NCBI RefSeq assembly: GCF_000170755.1
Contig: NZ_ABCK01000007.1
Span: 186,001-250,000 of the forward strand
Direction: 5' to 3'
Length of the DNA stretch: 64,000 nucleotides
Origin: Lentisphaera araneosa HTCC2155
GTDB taxonomy: Bacteria > Verrucomicrobiota > Lentisphaeria > Lentisphaerales > Lentisphaeraceae
Part shown: positions 43,318 through 51,705 of the stretch, one piece after another
How the letters are laid out: every line of letters starts with the position of its first letter
How positions within the stretch are numbered: position 1 is the first letter of the stretch
The notes under the pieces: generated by a model
What the model was told of the DNA's origin: nothing
Seen by the model: the letters and a program-made list of their open reading frames with translations, nothing else
Databases searched by the model: none
Made by a program: the position numbers and the translations under genes

Positions 43318-45486
43318 TTAGTAAAAAATAATTTCGCAATTGAGCCCAAGGTTTTTTATATACTTGGGGCTATAGAGTAGGTCTTTGAGATAGAGCTTGG
43401 TTAAATTTTCACAGCTTTGAAGAGGCTTGAGGTCAGTCCAATGTTTATTGAGGTAAAGCGTTTCAATAGAGCTATTTTTTAAGAAGGTCACATTTGAGAC
43501 TTGGGTGTTTCTCACATCGACTTCTTGGATAGTCTTTGTATTGATTTTTAAGATCTCCACGACTCGAGATCCATTTAATATCAGCCTTTTAAGGGGAGTG
43601 TTTTCTACAGGTGAGATATCGACACAGGGTGTATTACTTAAATCAAGACTCACTAATGGCAAGTTATGCAAAGGCTTGATATGACCAAAAGTTTTATTGT
43701 TGGCTAGGGAGAGGTGGTATTCACCATCAATTAATTGCAGATCAAAATGGGAGTGGTTTAAGGATTCGTCATGGAGCATTTTTTTAGCTAATTCAAATCG
43801 ATCTTCTAAGGGATAGCTTTGAGTGATGGAATACAATAAGTTATTGTTGAGGTTTTTTCGTAAGTGATTTGGAGTACGGCTCAGTTGTTGGATTAAACGA
43901 TGAAGCTCAGCAATGGGGGCTTGTTGTACTGAGTACTTTTGGCTGAACTCGATAAGCCATTGGTATTTTTCTTGGTTTTTGAGTTTGGAAAAGAGAGTGT
44001 TTGCCTTTGAAAAATCAAGAGCTCCAAAAGACGTGTAGGCTGCTAGGAGGATGATACTATTGTCCTTCGGGTCGAGATTATAGAGCAGCTGAGAAAGAAT
44101 TCGAGCTTGCTTAAAATCATCTTTGCTCTGAAAACGACTAATCATTATTCGCAGTTGGGGGAAGGTCGCTTGTTGTAAGGCGAGTCGCTCATTTTTTTCT
44201 TCTTGCAAATCGAAGAGCAGTTGGCGGGCTTCTGCTTCTGAACTTTGTAATTGCTTATGAGCTGTTTTTAGTCGGGCTTCAGATTCGGTTGATAGAACAA
44301 GAGCTTCATTGGTTAAAACTTGCTCATGCTTGAGTCTGACCAGAAAAAACAAAATGGTAGCGATAAAGCTCACAAAAATGATTGAGCCTAAGATAAATTG
44401 TTTTTTGTATCTCTTGAGCATGAGAGAAATTAAAGTTCCAAAGCCCGCCTCTTGTGCGCGAGTCGCAAAACCTTGTTGGTAGTTGCGAATATCTTCGGCC
44501 AGTTTTTCCGCACTCGCATAGCGATCTATAGCTTCGAGTGCCATGGCTTTCATTACGACGGCATTGAGCCCTGGAGGTACGGGGTGAGTCAAGTTTAATT
44601 CAAGTGGTGATGGGAAAAGGCCCGCAAGAGTATTGTTGATAACTTGATCAAGTGAAGCCCCTGTGAGGGGTTTTCGTAGAGTCAAGATGTTGTAAAGAAG
44701 GGCGCCTAAACCATAGATATCAGTTTCAGCGCTTCTTTTTTGATTTTGGGGATCCACTTGTTCGGGCGCCATGAAGCCAGGAGTGCCTTTGATCTTGCCA
44801 TCTAAACTTTGTTCGACTTCATATTTTAATTCGGAATCACTTAAGTTCGCATTTTCTTCCTGAGACATTTCTCTGGCTAAACCCCAGTCACAAAGCAGGA
44901 CGGCACCAAATTGATCGACTTGAATATTGGCGGGCTTTATGTCCAAATGTAAGATGCCCTTAGAGTGGGCATAGGCAACGGCATCACATATTTTTAGGAA
45001 AATTTCGAGCAAGCGATCTCGGGTGTAATACTCAGAAATTTGAGGGTCTTTATTATTGAGGAGCTCAATGATCTCTTCTAAATTTTTCCCGCCTGAGAGC
45101 TTCATGGTGAAAAAGGGGGCGCCTTCTTCGTTCGCATCTAAATCGTAAACGGGAACGATATTCGGATGCTCCAAGCGAGCCATGATACGGGCTTCATTAA
45201 TAAAGTTACTAATGACTTCGTGGCGAGACTTATTTTTGAGTTCGGCCTTAGCTACAGGGCGTCGAAACAGTTTGTCATATGCAGAAGAAATTTTCTTCAT
45301 TCCCCCTGAGGCGATATCATCTTTCTGCTCATAACGGGGCTCGTCATCCATGATTTCGAGAACATCGGAGGGTAACTCATCTTGGTCATTGCCGCTCATG
45401 ACGAGGTCATAGAGGGCTTCGGAACCTTGATCTAATCGGTGAAGAGAATCGGAGTCGAGGCGGTCTTTTTTAGCTGAGTTGTTCAT
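43318..45486 (-). CDS. Membrane Ser/Thr kinase with WNK-like lysine swap, sigma-factor partner
   Basis: This 722-aa protein has a kinase domain (about 55-345), one membrane helix (about 363-385), a coiled coil, and an extracytoplasmic region ending in leucine-rich-like repeats (LVSLDLSNTP, LKRLILNGS, IETLYLNKHW). The glycine loop reads ASGGMKKISSAYD with Lys64 in place of the third glycine. The normal beta-3 lysine position (VAKAEL) is Ala81. The catalytic loop is HLDIKPAN (HRD arginine replaced by Leu), and DFG is DWG, followed by GTPGFMAPEQ. Catalytic Asp residues remain. It overlaps the upstream sigma-factor gene by 17 bp, so it probably controls it. Confidence 0.85.
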   Translation of the reverse strand: MNNSAKKDRLDSDSLHRLDQGSEALYDLVMSGNDQDELPSDVLEIMDDEPRYEQKDDIASGGMKKISSAYDKLFRRPVAKAELKNKSRHEVISNFINEARIMARLEHPNIVPVYDLDANEEGAPFFTMKLSGGKNLEEIIELLNNKDPQISEYYTRDRLLEIFLKICDAVAYAHSKGILHLDIKPANIQVDQFGAVLLCDWGLAREMSQEENANLSDSELKYEVEQSLDGKIKGTPGFMAPEQVDPQNQKRSAETDIYGLGALLYNILTLRKPLTGASLDQVINNTLAGLFPSPLELNLTHPVPPGLNAVVMKAMALEAIDRYASAEKLAEDIRNYQQGFATRAQEAGFGTLISLMLKRYKKQFILGSIIFVSFIATILFFLVRLKHEQVLTNEALVLSTESEARLKTAHKQLQSSEAEARQLLFDLQEEKNERLALQQATFPQLRIMISRFQSKDDFKQARILSQLLYNLDPKDNSIILLAAYTSFGALDFSKANTLFSKLKNQEKYQWLIEFSQKYSVQQAPIAELHRLIQQLSRTPNHLRKNLNNNLLYSITQSYPLEDRFELAKKMLHDESLNHSHFDLQLIDGEYHLSLANNKTFGHIKPLHNLPLVSLDLSNTPCVDISPVENTPLKRLILNGSRVVEILKINTKTIQEVDVRNTQVSNVTFLKNSSIETLYLNKHWTDLKPLQSCENLTKLYLKDLLYSPKYIKNLGLNCEIIFY

Positions 45487-46060
45487 CGAGACGCCTGATT
45501 TCCGTACTCAGTTTTTCGAGAACTCTTTTGCGGAGGACAAATGCACTATTGCGTTTGAGTTCGAGTGTTTCGCAGACATCATCAACTGATTTTCCCTGGC
45601 AGAAGAGCTCGAAGCATTCGATTGCTTTGCCTTCAAAGTTGGGGCGAATATTATTGAGAGCTAGGTCCGTAACGTGTTTTTTCCAGTCGGACTCCATTTG
45701 CTCATAAATGAGTGGAGAATCATTTTCAGTTATGTCTTCTTCAGCGGCTTTACTCAATTTCTTGGAATAGCGAATTTCGCCACGAAAATAATTTCGGCAG
45801 ATATTTAAAATCACATTATTCATCCAGGTGCGGAAGCGGCATTCCATGGGGCGGTACTCAAATTCGGGGAGTTTATCCCAAAGCACTAGCAATACTTTTT
45901 GGCTCACGTCTTGGACATCATCGTATTTGACACCCTTGCGGGAAATGACGGTGTGAATGTAGTTTTCATAAAATCGCACAAAGTCTTCCCATGAGTGTTG
46001 GTCATGGGAATTTTTGATCTTGGCGATCAGCGTTTCTCGTGTGCTGTAATCAGGTTTCAT
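45470..46060 (-). CDS. ECF-type sigma-70 family factor paired with the kinase
   Basis: This 196-aa sigma factor has region 2 (DVQDVSQKVLLVLWDKLPEFEY then FRTWMNNVILNICRNYFR) and region 4 helix-turn-helix (FELFCQGKSVDDVCETLELKRNSAFVLRKRVLEKL), with no region 1 or 3, so it is ECF-like. It has a close paralogue at 59593-60183 with the same kinase arrangement. It is divergent from the GH29 gene, and its candidate promoter overlaps that gene's cluster promoter. The embedded position makes it a candidate reader of the TGTCAAYT-N13-GGNCATT element. Confidence 0.9.
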   Translation of the reverse strand: MKPDYSTRETLIAKIKNSHDQHSWEDFVRFYENYIHTVISRKGVKYDDVQDVSQKVLLVLWDKLPEFEYRPMECRFRTWMNNVILNICRNYFRGEIRYSKKLSKAAEEDITENDSPLIYEQMESDWKKHVTDLALNNIRPNFEGKAIECFELFCQGKSVDDVCETLELKRNSAFVLRKRVLEKLSTEIRRLDEQLS

Positions 46061-46065
46061 AAAAA

Positions 46066-46094
46066 AACATATTTTGTCGTAGCGATGCTGTCAA
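46066..46094 (-). promoter_or_regulatory. Candidate sigma-70-type promoter of the sigma/kinase operon
   Basis: On the minus strand TTGACA (46094-46089) is followed by a 17-bp spacer and TATGTT (46071-46066). The -35 box is the reverse complement of the TGTCAA of cluster promoter 3, so the two divergent promoters share bases. The predicted start would be close to the ATG at 46060, implying a very short or absent leader; no ribosome site is visible. Confidence 0.5.
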
Positions 46095-46116
46095 CTCGCA
46101 AGGGGAAAAAGACATT
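46089..46116 (+). promoter_or_regulatory. Cluster promoter element 3 (GH29 gene 46148)
   Basis: TGTCAACT at 46089-46096, 13-bp spacer, AGACATT at 46110-46116, 38 bp before the ATG. Confidence 0.75.
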
Positions 46117-46147
46117 GCCTTCAAAAGAGTTTAACAAACGAGGTTAC

Positions 46148-47911
46148 ATGAAAAAATTATTATTGACGGCGACGGCACTTTTAGCGCTTTCCGCAACAGC
46201 GAAAGAATTTGATAAAGATGCGAGTCTGGGGTCTTATAAACCCAAATGGATTGGTGAAGTTCCCAAGGGTTACGAGAAATATATCCATGCCTCAGAAGAG
46301 GATATGCAGTGGTGGAAGGATGCTAAGTTTGGTGTTTTTGTTCATTGGGATCCATCATGCCTTTCAAAAGCCGAGATCAGCTGGAACCGTCACGGTGAAC
46401 GTCCAGGGCACTCTTATAATCCAAAGGGGATTCCACGAGAGGAATACGACACGAATTACAAAAATTTTAACCCAGTTAATTTTGATGCCGATGAATGGGT
46501 GACAATGGTTAAAAATGCCGGCGCTAAATATATAGTTTTCACATCAAAACACCATGGTGGTTTCTCTATGTGGGACACTCAATACAGTGACTATGATATT
46601 ATGAATACGCCATTTAAGCGTGATATCTGTGGTGAGCTCGCGGCCGCTTGTCAGAAGCAGGGCATCAAGATTATGTGGTACTTCTCTCAGCCCGACTGGA
46701 AACATCCCGATTATTGGACAGAAAATCATGATAAATTCATTCAGCATGTACACAATCAACTCGAAGAGTTAACGACCAAGTATGGTCGCATCGATGGCAT
46801 TTGGTTCGATGGGCTCGGCAAAAATGGCGGTACTTGGGATACTCCGAAGCTACTCAAAAAACTTCGCGAAGCGACTCCAGGCATAGTCGTCAATAATCGT
46901 ATGCACAGTCGTAAAGATAACTGGGGAGATTTTGATACACCAGAGCAGCAAGTCGGTGCCTACCGTGTGGATTATCCTTGGGAAAGTTGCATTTCCATGG
47001 GTGGCGGAAACTGGTCGTGGCTCGGTCGCAATTATGCCGTGCTTTCCTACAGAACTTCACTGCGTACGCTGATTAGCTGTGCGGGTGGAGGGGGAAATCT
47101 GCTACTTAATACGGGGCCTCGTCCCGATGGTAAAATCAATCCTCCGGAAGCTGCGAATTACCTCAAGATGGGTGAGTGGTTGAAGCAGTATGGGGAAAGT
47201 GTGTATGCCACACAAGGTGGACCTTATATGCCAGGTCCTTGGGGTGTGAGCACGCATAAAGACAAAACGGTCTATTTACATGTGATGCAGGATTTAAATC
47301 ATCAGGCTTTAGTATTACCAAGTCTGCCCCATAGCGTAGAGGCAGCCGAAATGTTGACTGGCGGCGAAGTTGAGTTTAAGCAGATGAATGGTCAGTTGGT
47401 GCTCAATTTAAAAGGTGAGCTAGGGACTTCAGTGAGCAAAGTGGTTAAGTTGACTTTGAGTGGAAAGATCCCAGCTCTTAAAGGCATTAAAACAGCTCCT
47501 GAACATTCTTTGAGTCATGACGCCGAAGTTAAAGCTTCTAGTGAAAACAACGGCAAATATGCTGCGGGTAATTTGGTTGGTAAGGGCAATAGCCACTTTA
47601 AAGCAGGTGCTCACCACAAGTCGGCTTGGGCACCTAGGCATAGCGATAAGAAGCCATGGGTCGAAATTGATTTGGGGCAAGATAAACTGATCTCAGAAGT
47701 CTTAATCACCGAGTACAAGAGTCAGTGTCGTGAATTTATTCTTACGGCAAAGAAGAATAATGGCGAAGAAGTGGAACTTCACCGCGGCAGCTACCTCGAA
47801 GAGTTTTCCTCTAAATTTGAGCCCTTTAAAGCTCGCTATCTCAAGCTTCAGGTTCTTAAGTATGAACATGGAAGTGTTCAGGTAAAGAAATTTGATATTT
47901 ACGGGAAATAA
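46148..47911 (+). CDS. GH29 alpha-L-fucosidase with C-terminal discoidin domain
   Basis: The 587-aa product starts at 46148, where a signal peptide begins (MKKLLLTATALLALSATA); an upstream in-frame start would run through the promoter. The GH29 barrel shows WWKDAKFGVFVHWDPS, GAKYIVFTSKHHGGFSMWDT, and the nucleophile Asp in GIWFDGLG, with SCAGGGGNLLLNTGPRPDG later. The last 140 residues resemble an F5/8 (CBM32-like) domain (PWVEIDLGQDKLISEVLITEY). It probably removes fucose from sulfated fucan fragments in the periplasm. A sulfatase gene follows after 3 bp, in one operon. Confidence 0.93.
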   Translation: MKKLLLTATALLALSATAKEFDKDASLGSYKPKWIGEVPKGYEKYIHASEEDMQWWKDAKFGVFVHWDPSCLSKAEISWNRHGERPGHSYNPKGIPREEYDTNYKNFNPVNFDADEWVTMVKNAGAKYIVFTSKHHGGFSMWDTQYSDYDIMNTPFKRDICGELAAACQKQGIKIMWYFSQPDWKHPDYWTENHDKFIQHVHNQLEELTTKYGRIDGIWFDGLGKNGGTWDTPKLLKKLREATPGIVVNNRMHSRKDNWGDFDTPEQQVGAYRVDYPWESCISMGGGNWSWLGRNYAVLSYRTSLRTLISCAGGGGNLLLNTGPRPDGKINPPEAANYLKMGEWLKQYGESVYATQGGPYMPGPWGVSTHKDKTVYLHVMQDLNHQALVLPSLPHSVEAAEMLTGGEVEFKQMNGQLVLNLKGELGTSVSKVVKLTLSGKIPALKGIKTAPEHSLSHDAEVKASSENNGKYAAGNLVGKGNSHFKAGAHHKSAWAPRHSDKKPWVEIDLGQDKLISEVLITEYKSQCREFILTAKKNNGEEVELHRGSYLEEFSSKFEPFKARYLKLQVLKYEHGSVQVKKFDIYGK

Positions 47912-47914
47912 TTG

Positions 47915-49333
47915 ATGAAGATCTATTTTATTTTAAGCTGCTTATGTTTCACACTCTTTGGTGCGCAAAAGCCAAATATTATTTTGATCCTTGCAGATGA
48001 CTTGGGTGGAGCTGGACTGGGCTGTTATGGCAATGAATTTTTTGGGACTCCGAATATCGATGCCTTGGCGGCCAAAAGTATGCGTTTTGATAATGCTTAC
48101 TCGGGATCGACGGTTTGTGCACCATCACGCGCTTGTTTGATGAGCGGTCAGTATGTGGGACGTCACAAAATTACTTGGGTGAGTCAATTTCAAAGAGATT
48201 ACATTAAAAAGAAGCGAGGGCCGAACCTCAATGGCTTTCGCCTTCTCCAGCCCGTTCACCCCTATCACATGCCGGAAGGTACCATTACTCTTGGCCAAGC
48301 TTTTAAGGATGCGGGATACGCAACGGCAATGTTTGGTAAGTGGCATTTGGGGCACCGTCCCCAAGATCAACCCGATAAAATGGGTTTTGATGAATACCTA
48401 ACGTTTCAGGGGATGAAGCATTTTGCTCCCTACACTTTGCCCAACAAAGTTCAGCATGGAGAGAAAGTTTATTTAACGGATCTCACTTGCGATAAAGCCA
48501 TTGATTTTATGGAACGCAAAGTCGCAGCAGAAAAGCCATTTTTTCTCTATTACCCCGACTTCCTCGTACACGCCCCTATGGAAGCTAAACAAGCGATGAT
48601 TCAGTACTTCGAGAAAAAGACCATCGGTCAACATCATAAGAGTGTGATTGGCGCTGCCATGACGAAACACTTGGATGATACCGTGGGACGTTTGGTTAAG
48701 AAAGTTGATGAGCTTGGAATTGCTGAAAATACGATCATTATTTTTACTTCCGACAATGGCGGTCTTGGCTATAAATCGGATGGCGGTTATGGGGATAAAG
48801 GAACGAGCAATTACCCTTATCGCTCGGCGAAGAGTAGTCATTACGAAGGCGGTTCTCGCGTGCCATTGATTTTTCATTGGCCTGGTGTCACTGAAGCAAA
48901 TTCCTTGAGCCATGAAGTGGTGAGTGGTATTGATATTTATCCCACTCTCTTAAAGATTGCGCAAGTCGCAAAACCTCAAGAACAGATTCTTGATGGCATT
49001 GATTTTAGTTCGATACTCAAAAATCCGAAGCAGAAACTTCCGGCTCGCGACCTCTTTCACTATCAACCGATCTATAATCACAAGGTGTTTGGCGATGCTT
49101 CGGTATCGCTTCGTCGGGGTGACATGAAGTACATTTACTATTTTGTTGAGGAGAACTTTGAGCTCTTTAATTTAAAAGATGATGTGTCGCAAAAAAAGGA
49201 CTTGTCCGCCGATTACCCCGAACTCTGTGAAGAACTTAAAAAGGCTTGCTTCAAACATTTGGATGAGACGGATGCCCTACGCATGACGCTGAATCCTGAT
49301 TATGATCCTAAACTCAAAGTTCAATTTAAATAA
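47915..49333 (+). CDS. S1-family sulfatase, cysteine type
   Basis: The ATG at 47915 (3 bp after the fucosidase stop) begins a signal peptide (MKIYFILSCLCFTLFGA). The 472-aa enzyme has metal-site PNIILILADDLGGAGLGCYG, the formylglycine motif CAPSRACLMSG (C-x-P-S-R), GKWHLGH, and FTSDNGGLGY with further metal ligands. An FGE enzyme elsewhere must convert the cysteine. It likely desulfates fucan oligosaccharides together with the upstream GH29 enzyme. The S1 subfamily cannot be fixed by eye. Confidence 0.92.
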   Translation: MKIYFILSCLCFTLFGAQKPNIILILADDLGGAGLGCYGNEFFGTPNIDALAAKSMRFDNAYSGSTVCAPSRACLMSGQYVGRHKITWVSQFQRDYIKKKRGPNLNGFRLLQPVHPYHMPEGTITLGQAFKDAGYATAMFGKWHLGHRPQDQPDKMGFDEYLTFQGMKHFAPYTLPNKVQHGEKVYLTDLTCDKAIDFMERKVAAEKPFFLYYPDFLVHAPMEAKQAMIQYFEKKTIGQHHKSVIGAAMTKHLDDTVGRLVKKVDELGIAENTIIIFTSDNGGLGYKSDGGYGDKGTSNYPYRSAKSSHYEGGSRVPLIFHWPGVTEANSLSHEVVSGIDIYPTLLKIAQVAKPQEQILDGIDFSSILKNPKQKLPARDLFHYQPIYNHKVFGDASVSLRRGDMKYIYYFVEENFELFNLKDDVSQKKDLSADYPELCEELKKACFKHLDETDALRMTLNPDYDPKLKVQFK

Positions 49334-49384
49334 TTATTCTTGGTAGGGTGTTTTAAGTTTTATATAGAAAAAATTGTATTAGTA

Positions 49385-49412
49385 TGTCAACTGCAGGTTC
49401 TCGACGAACATT
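49385..49412 (+). promoter_or_regulatory. Cluster promoter element 4 (broken pseudopilin 49435)
   Basis: TGTCAACT at 49385-49392, 13-bp spacer, GAACATT at 49406-49412, 29 bp before the ATG at 49435. An ATG lying inside this element is therefore unlikely to be a true start. Confidence 0.72.
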
Positions 49413-49434
49413 CATCATGAAAACAGGAGCATTT

Positions 49435-50121
49435 ATGAAACGTTTTACTTTGATCGAATTGTTGGTCGTTGTGGCCATCATTGGCATACTTGCCTCACTA
49501 CTTTTACCAACTTTGAGTAAGGCAAGAAAGCAGGCGAAAGCGGTGACTTGTACCAATAATCTCAAGCAGCTTGGCTTCAGGATGTATATCTAAACTGATG
49601 ATAACGATAGCTACTTGCCTTTTAATGGAGATGGCGGCTGGGGTACTGAAGGCAATAGTTGGGATGACTTGATTTCAACAAGACTCACTGATGATGAAAA
49701 GGCGATGCACCCGCTGCCAGCAGATAATGCCAATGGACTTGCTGAAGAAATTTATGTTTGTGCCTCAGATACCCGCAGTGTGGCGGACAATACTTTGAGT
49801 GCAGGAATGAAAAGATCCTACGCCATGAATGGCGGTTTTGCCATTAAACAAGGACCTAATTTAACAGGGATATCAACGGTTGATGGCTACTCGGTTCAAA
49901 TTTCTGAAGTGGATAACAGCGCAGGAATTATCATGATTGGTGAACGTTTTAATAAGGGGAATACTCGAGGTCGTGGGCAGAGTACTTCATTGGGCTGGCA
50001 AGAGAGTCATTTAGGTGATTCCGTACATGTAAGAGAGGGGGTGTTTCAGTTTGTCTATGTTGATGGTCATACAGGAAATATACCTGGGGCTTTCTTTATG
50101 AATTTTCAGGATTTTAGATGA
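49435..50121 (+). pseudogene. Pseudopilin-like gene interrupted by an in-frame TAA
   Basis: AGGAG lies before the ATG at 49435, which opens [19 protein letters not shown]. Frame and homology continue past a TAA at 49591-49593: RMYI-stop-TDDNDSYLPFNGDGGWG, where intact relatives read MYQDDNDQY or MYQDDADGL. The rest ends in VYVDGHTG as in the H-X9-DG group. A single C-to-T change from CAA would explain it; a sequencing error or stop readthrough is possible. The downstream sulfatase overlaps the end by 4 bp and would still be transcribed. Confidence 0.85.
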
Positions 50122-51632
50122 AGTTTTTTCTCTGTTTCTTTTTCTTATTCAGTTTAAATGCAGAACAAAGACCTAATTTCATTTTTCTTTTAGCCGATGA
50201 TCGTCGTGCCGATGCGATGAGCTGCGCGGGTGACCCTATCATAAAAACGCCTCATTTAGATTCTTTAGCTGCGGATGGTCAGCGCTTTAGTCATGCCTAT
50301 ACGGCAGCGCCGATTTGTAAGCCGAGCCGAGTGTGTTTTTTTCTTGGTCAGCATCAAAGAACTCATGGCGTGGGTTTTGCCACAAGTAAAAAAATGGATG
50401 AGCAACAATGGAGCAATAGTTATCCAGAATTGCTCCGCAATGCGGGTTACTACACAGGATTTATCGGTAAATTTGGTGTTGACTCCTACACCTTTAAAGG
50501 TCAAGCTGATGAGAAGTTCGATTTCTGGCGGGCTCATGATGGCTGGTCGAAATTTTTCCCAAAGCAACGAGAAAATACCCAAGTCTATAAAAAATATCAA
50601 TCTGATATAATTACCGAAATTATGGGCGAATGCATCTCGGAGTTTTTTGATTCTCGCGATCAAGATAAACCTTTTTGTCTTTCAGTGAGTTTCTCGGCTC
50701 CCCATGCTTCGACTTCGACTTCCATGGTGCAAGATGGTGGCTGGTTTATGGATAAAGCCGCGAATAATAACCCAAAATTGAAGGGGCATGCGATTTACGA
50801 CAAAATGTATCGCGATGTAAAGTGGCTAAAAGCCGCGATCAAAAATGCTGAAGCCGCTCAACATATTCCCTTAAATGTGATGAACTCAGAACACGGGCGC
50901 AAGAAAGTTTATGCTTATTCCTATCGTCAAGAGAGTTTTGAGGAATATAACATCCGCTACGCTCAGCTGATTAGTGGAGTTGATCATCAAGTGGGCCTTT
51001 TGAGGCAACGCTTACAAAAAGAAGGTCTCAATAAAAATACCATTATTATTTACAGTAGTGATAATGGCTTGCTCCGAGGGGATTACGGCATGGGAGGCAA
51101 AGGCCTGATCTATGATGCGACCGCAAAAATCCCTTTTATAGTTTACAACCCTTTACTGCCTGAATCGCGTGCGGGGATTGTCAATGAATCACTGCTTATT
51201 AGTATTGATCTAGCGGCCACCTTGCTGGATTATGCGGGGGTCGCAAAACCTAAGTCAATACAGGGTGAATCCTTTAAAGGTATTTTAGAGGGTCAATCAA
51301 CAGGCCGAGAACAAGTCTTGTTGGAAAGTTTATTTACCCTGCGTGGCAACCCTATGGCTGAAGGTCTACGCAAAGGTCGCTGGAAATACGTTCGCTTTTT
51401 TCGAATGGAGGCTCATACAGAACTTTTGCAGGAAACGCGCGAGCGCTATGATTTTCGCTATGATATGAAGGCGATTGATTTTGCGAGCCCCGCAATTTAT
51501 GAACAGCTTTTTGATGTGGAAAAGGATCCTAGTGAAGTCAAAAACCTCGCCACGAACCCTGAATACCAAAGTGTTTTACAGGAGATGAGGAAACTTAATA
51601 AAGAAGAATCCACTCAATTGAGTCATGAATAA
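50118..51632 (+). CDS. S1-family sulfatase, cysteine type
   Basis: This 504-aa exported enzyme (signal MKFFLCFFFLFSLNA) has RPNFIFLLADDRRADAMSCAG, the formylglycine motif CKPSRVCFFLG, GKFGVDSYTF, and the metal-site YSSDNGLLRGDYG. The DDRRAD form and the long substrate loop set it apart from the other two sulfatases, suggesting a different S1 subfamily (perhaps acting on another linkage or position). It overlaps the interrupted pseudopilin gene by 4 bp, so its translation may depend on that gene. Confidence 0.9.
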   Translation: MKFFLCFFFLFSLNAEQRPNFIFLLADDRRADAMSCAGDPIIKTPHLDSLAADGQRFSHAYTAAPICKPSRVCFFLGQHQRTHGVGFATSKKMDEQQWSNSYPELLRNAGYYTGFIGKFGVDSYTFKGQADEKFDFWRAHDGWSKFFPKQRENTQVYKKYQSDIITEIMGECISEFFDSRDQDKPFCLSVSFSAPHASTSTSMVQDGGWFMDKAANNNPKLKGHAIYDKMYRDVKWLKAAIKNAEAAQHIPLNVMNSEHGRKKVYAYSYRQESFEEYNIRYAQLISGVDHQVGLLRQRLQKEGLNKNTIIIYSSDNGLLRGDYGMGGKGLIYDATAKIPFIVYNPLLPESRAGIVNESLLISIDLAATLLDYAGVAKPKSIQGESFKGILEGQSTGREQVLLESLFTLRGNPMAEGLRKGRWKYVRFFRMEAHTELLQETRERYDFRYDMKAIDFASPAIYEQLFDVEKDPSEVKNLATNPEYQSVLQEMRKLNKEESTQLSHE

Positions 51633-51642
51633 CTTGAGTGCG

Positions 51643-51670
51643 TGTCAATTTTATAGAGTGTCTGGAAGTT
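51643..51670 (+). promoter_or_regulatory. Cluster promoter element 5 (sulfatase 51706)
   Basis: TGTCAATT at 51643-51650, 13-bp spacer, GGAAGTT at 51664-51670, 42 bp before the ATG. Confidence 0.75.
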
Positions 51671-51705
51671 AATAATCCAAGAGTTAAATTAAAGAGAGCC
51701 TCCCG

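Noticed and set aside
45995-46147. N-terminal extension of the first GH29 gene to 45995
   Set aside because: It would run through the sigma-factor gene and the promoter; a normal signal peptide starts at 46148.
49384-49434. Upstream ATG (49384) as start of the interrupted pseudopilin
   Set aside because: It lies within cluster promoter 4; the ATG at 49435 has AGGAG and begins the normal prepilin leader.
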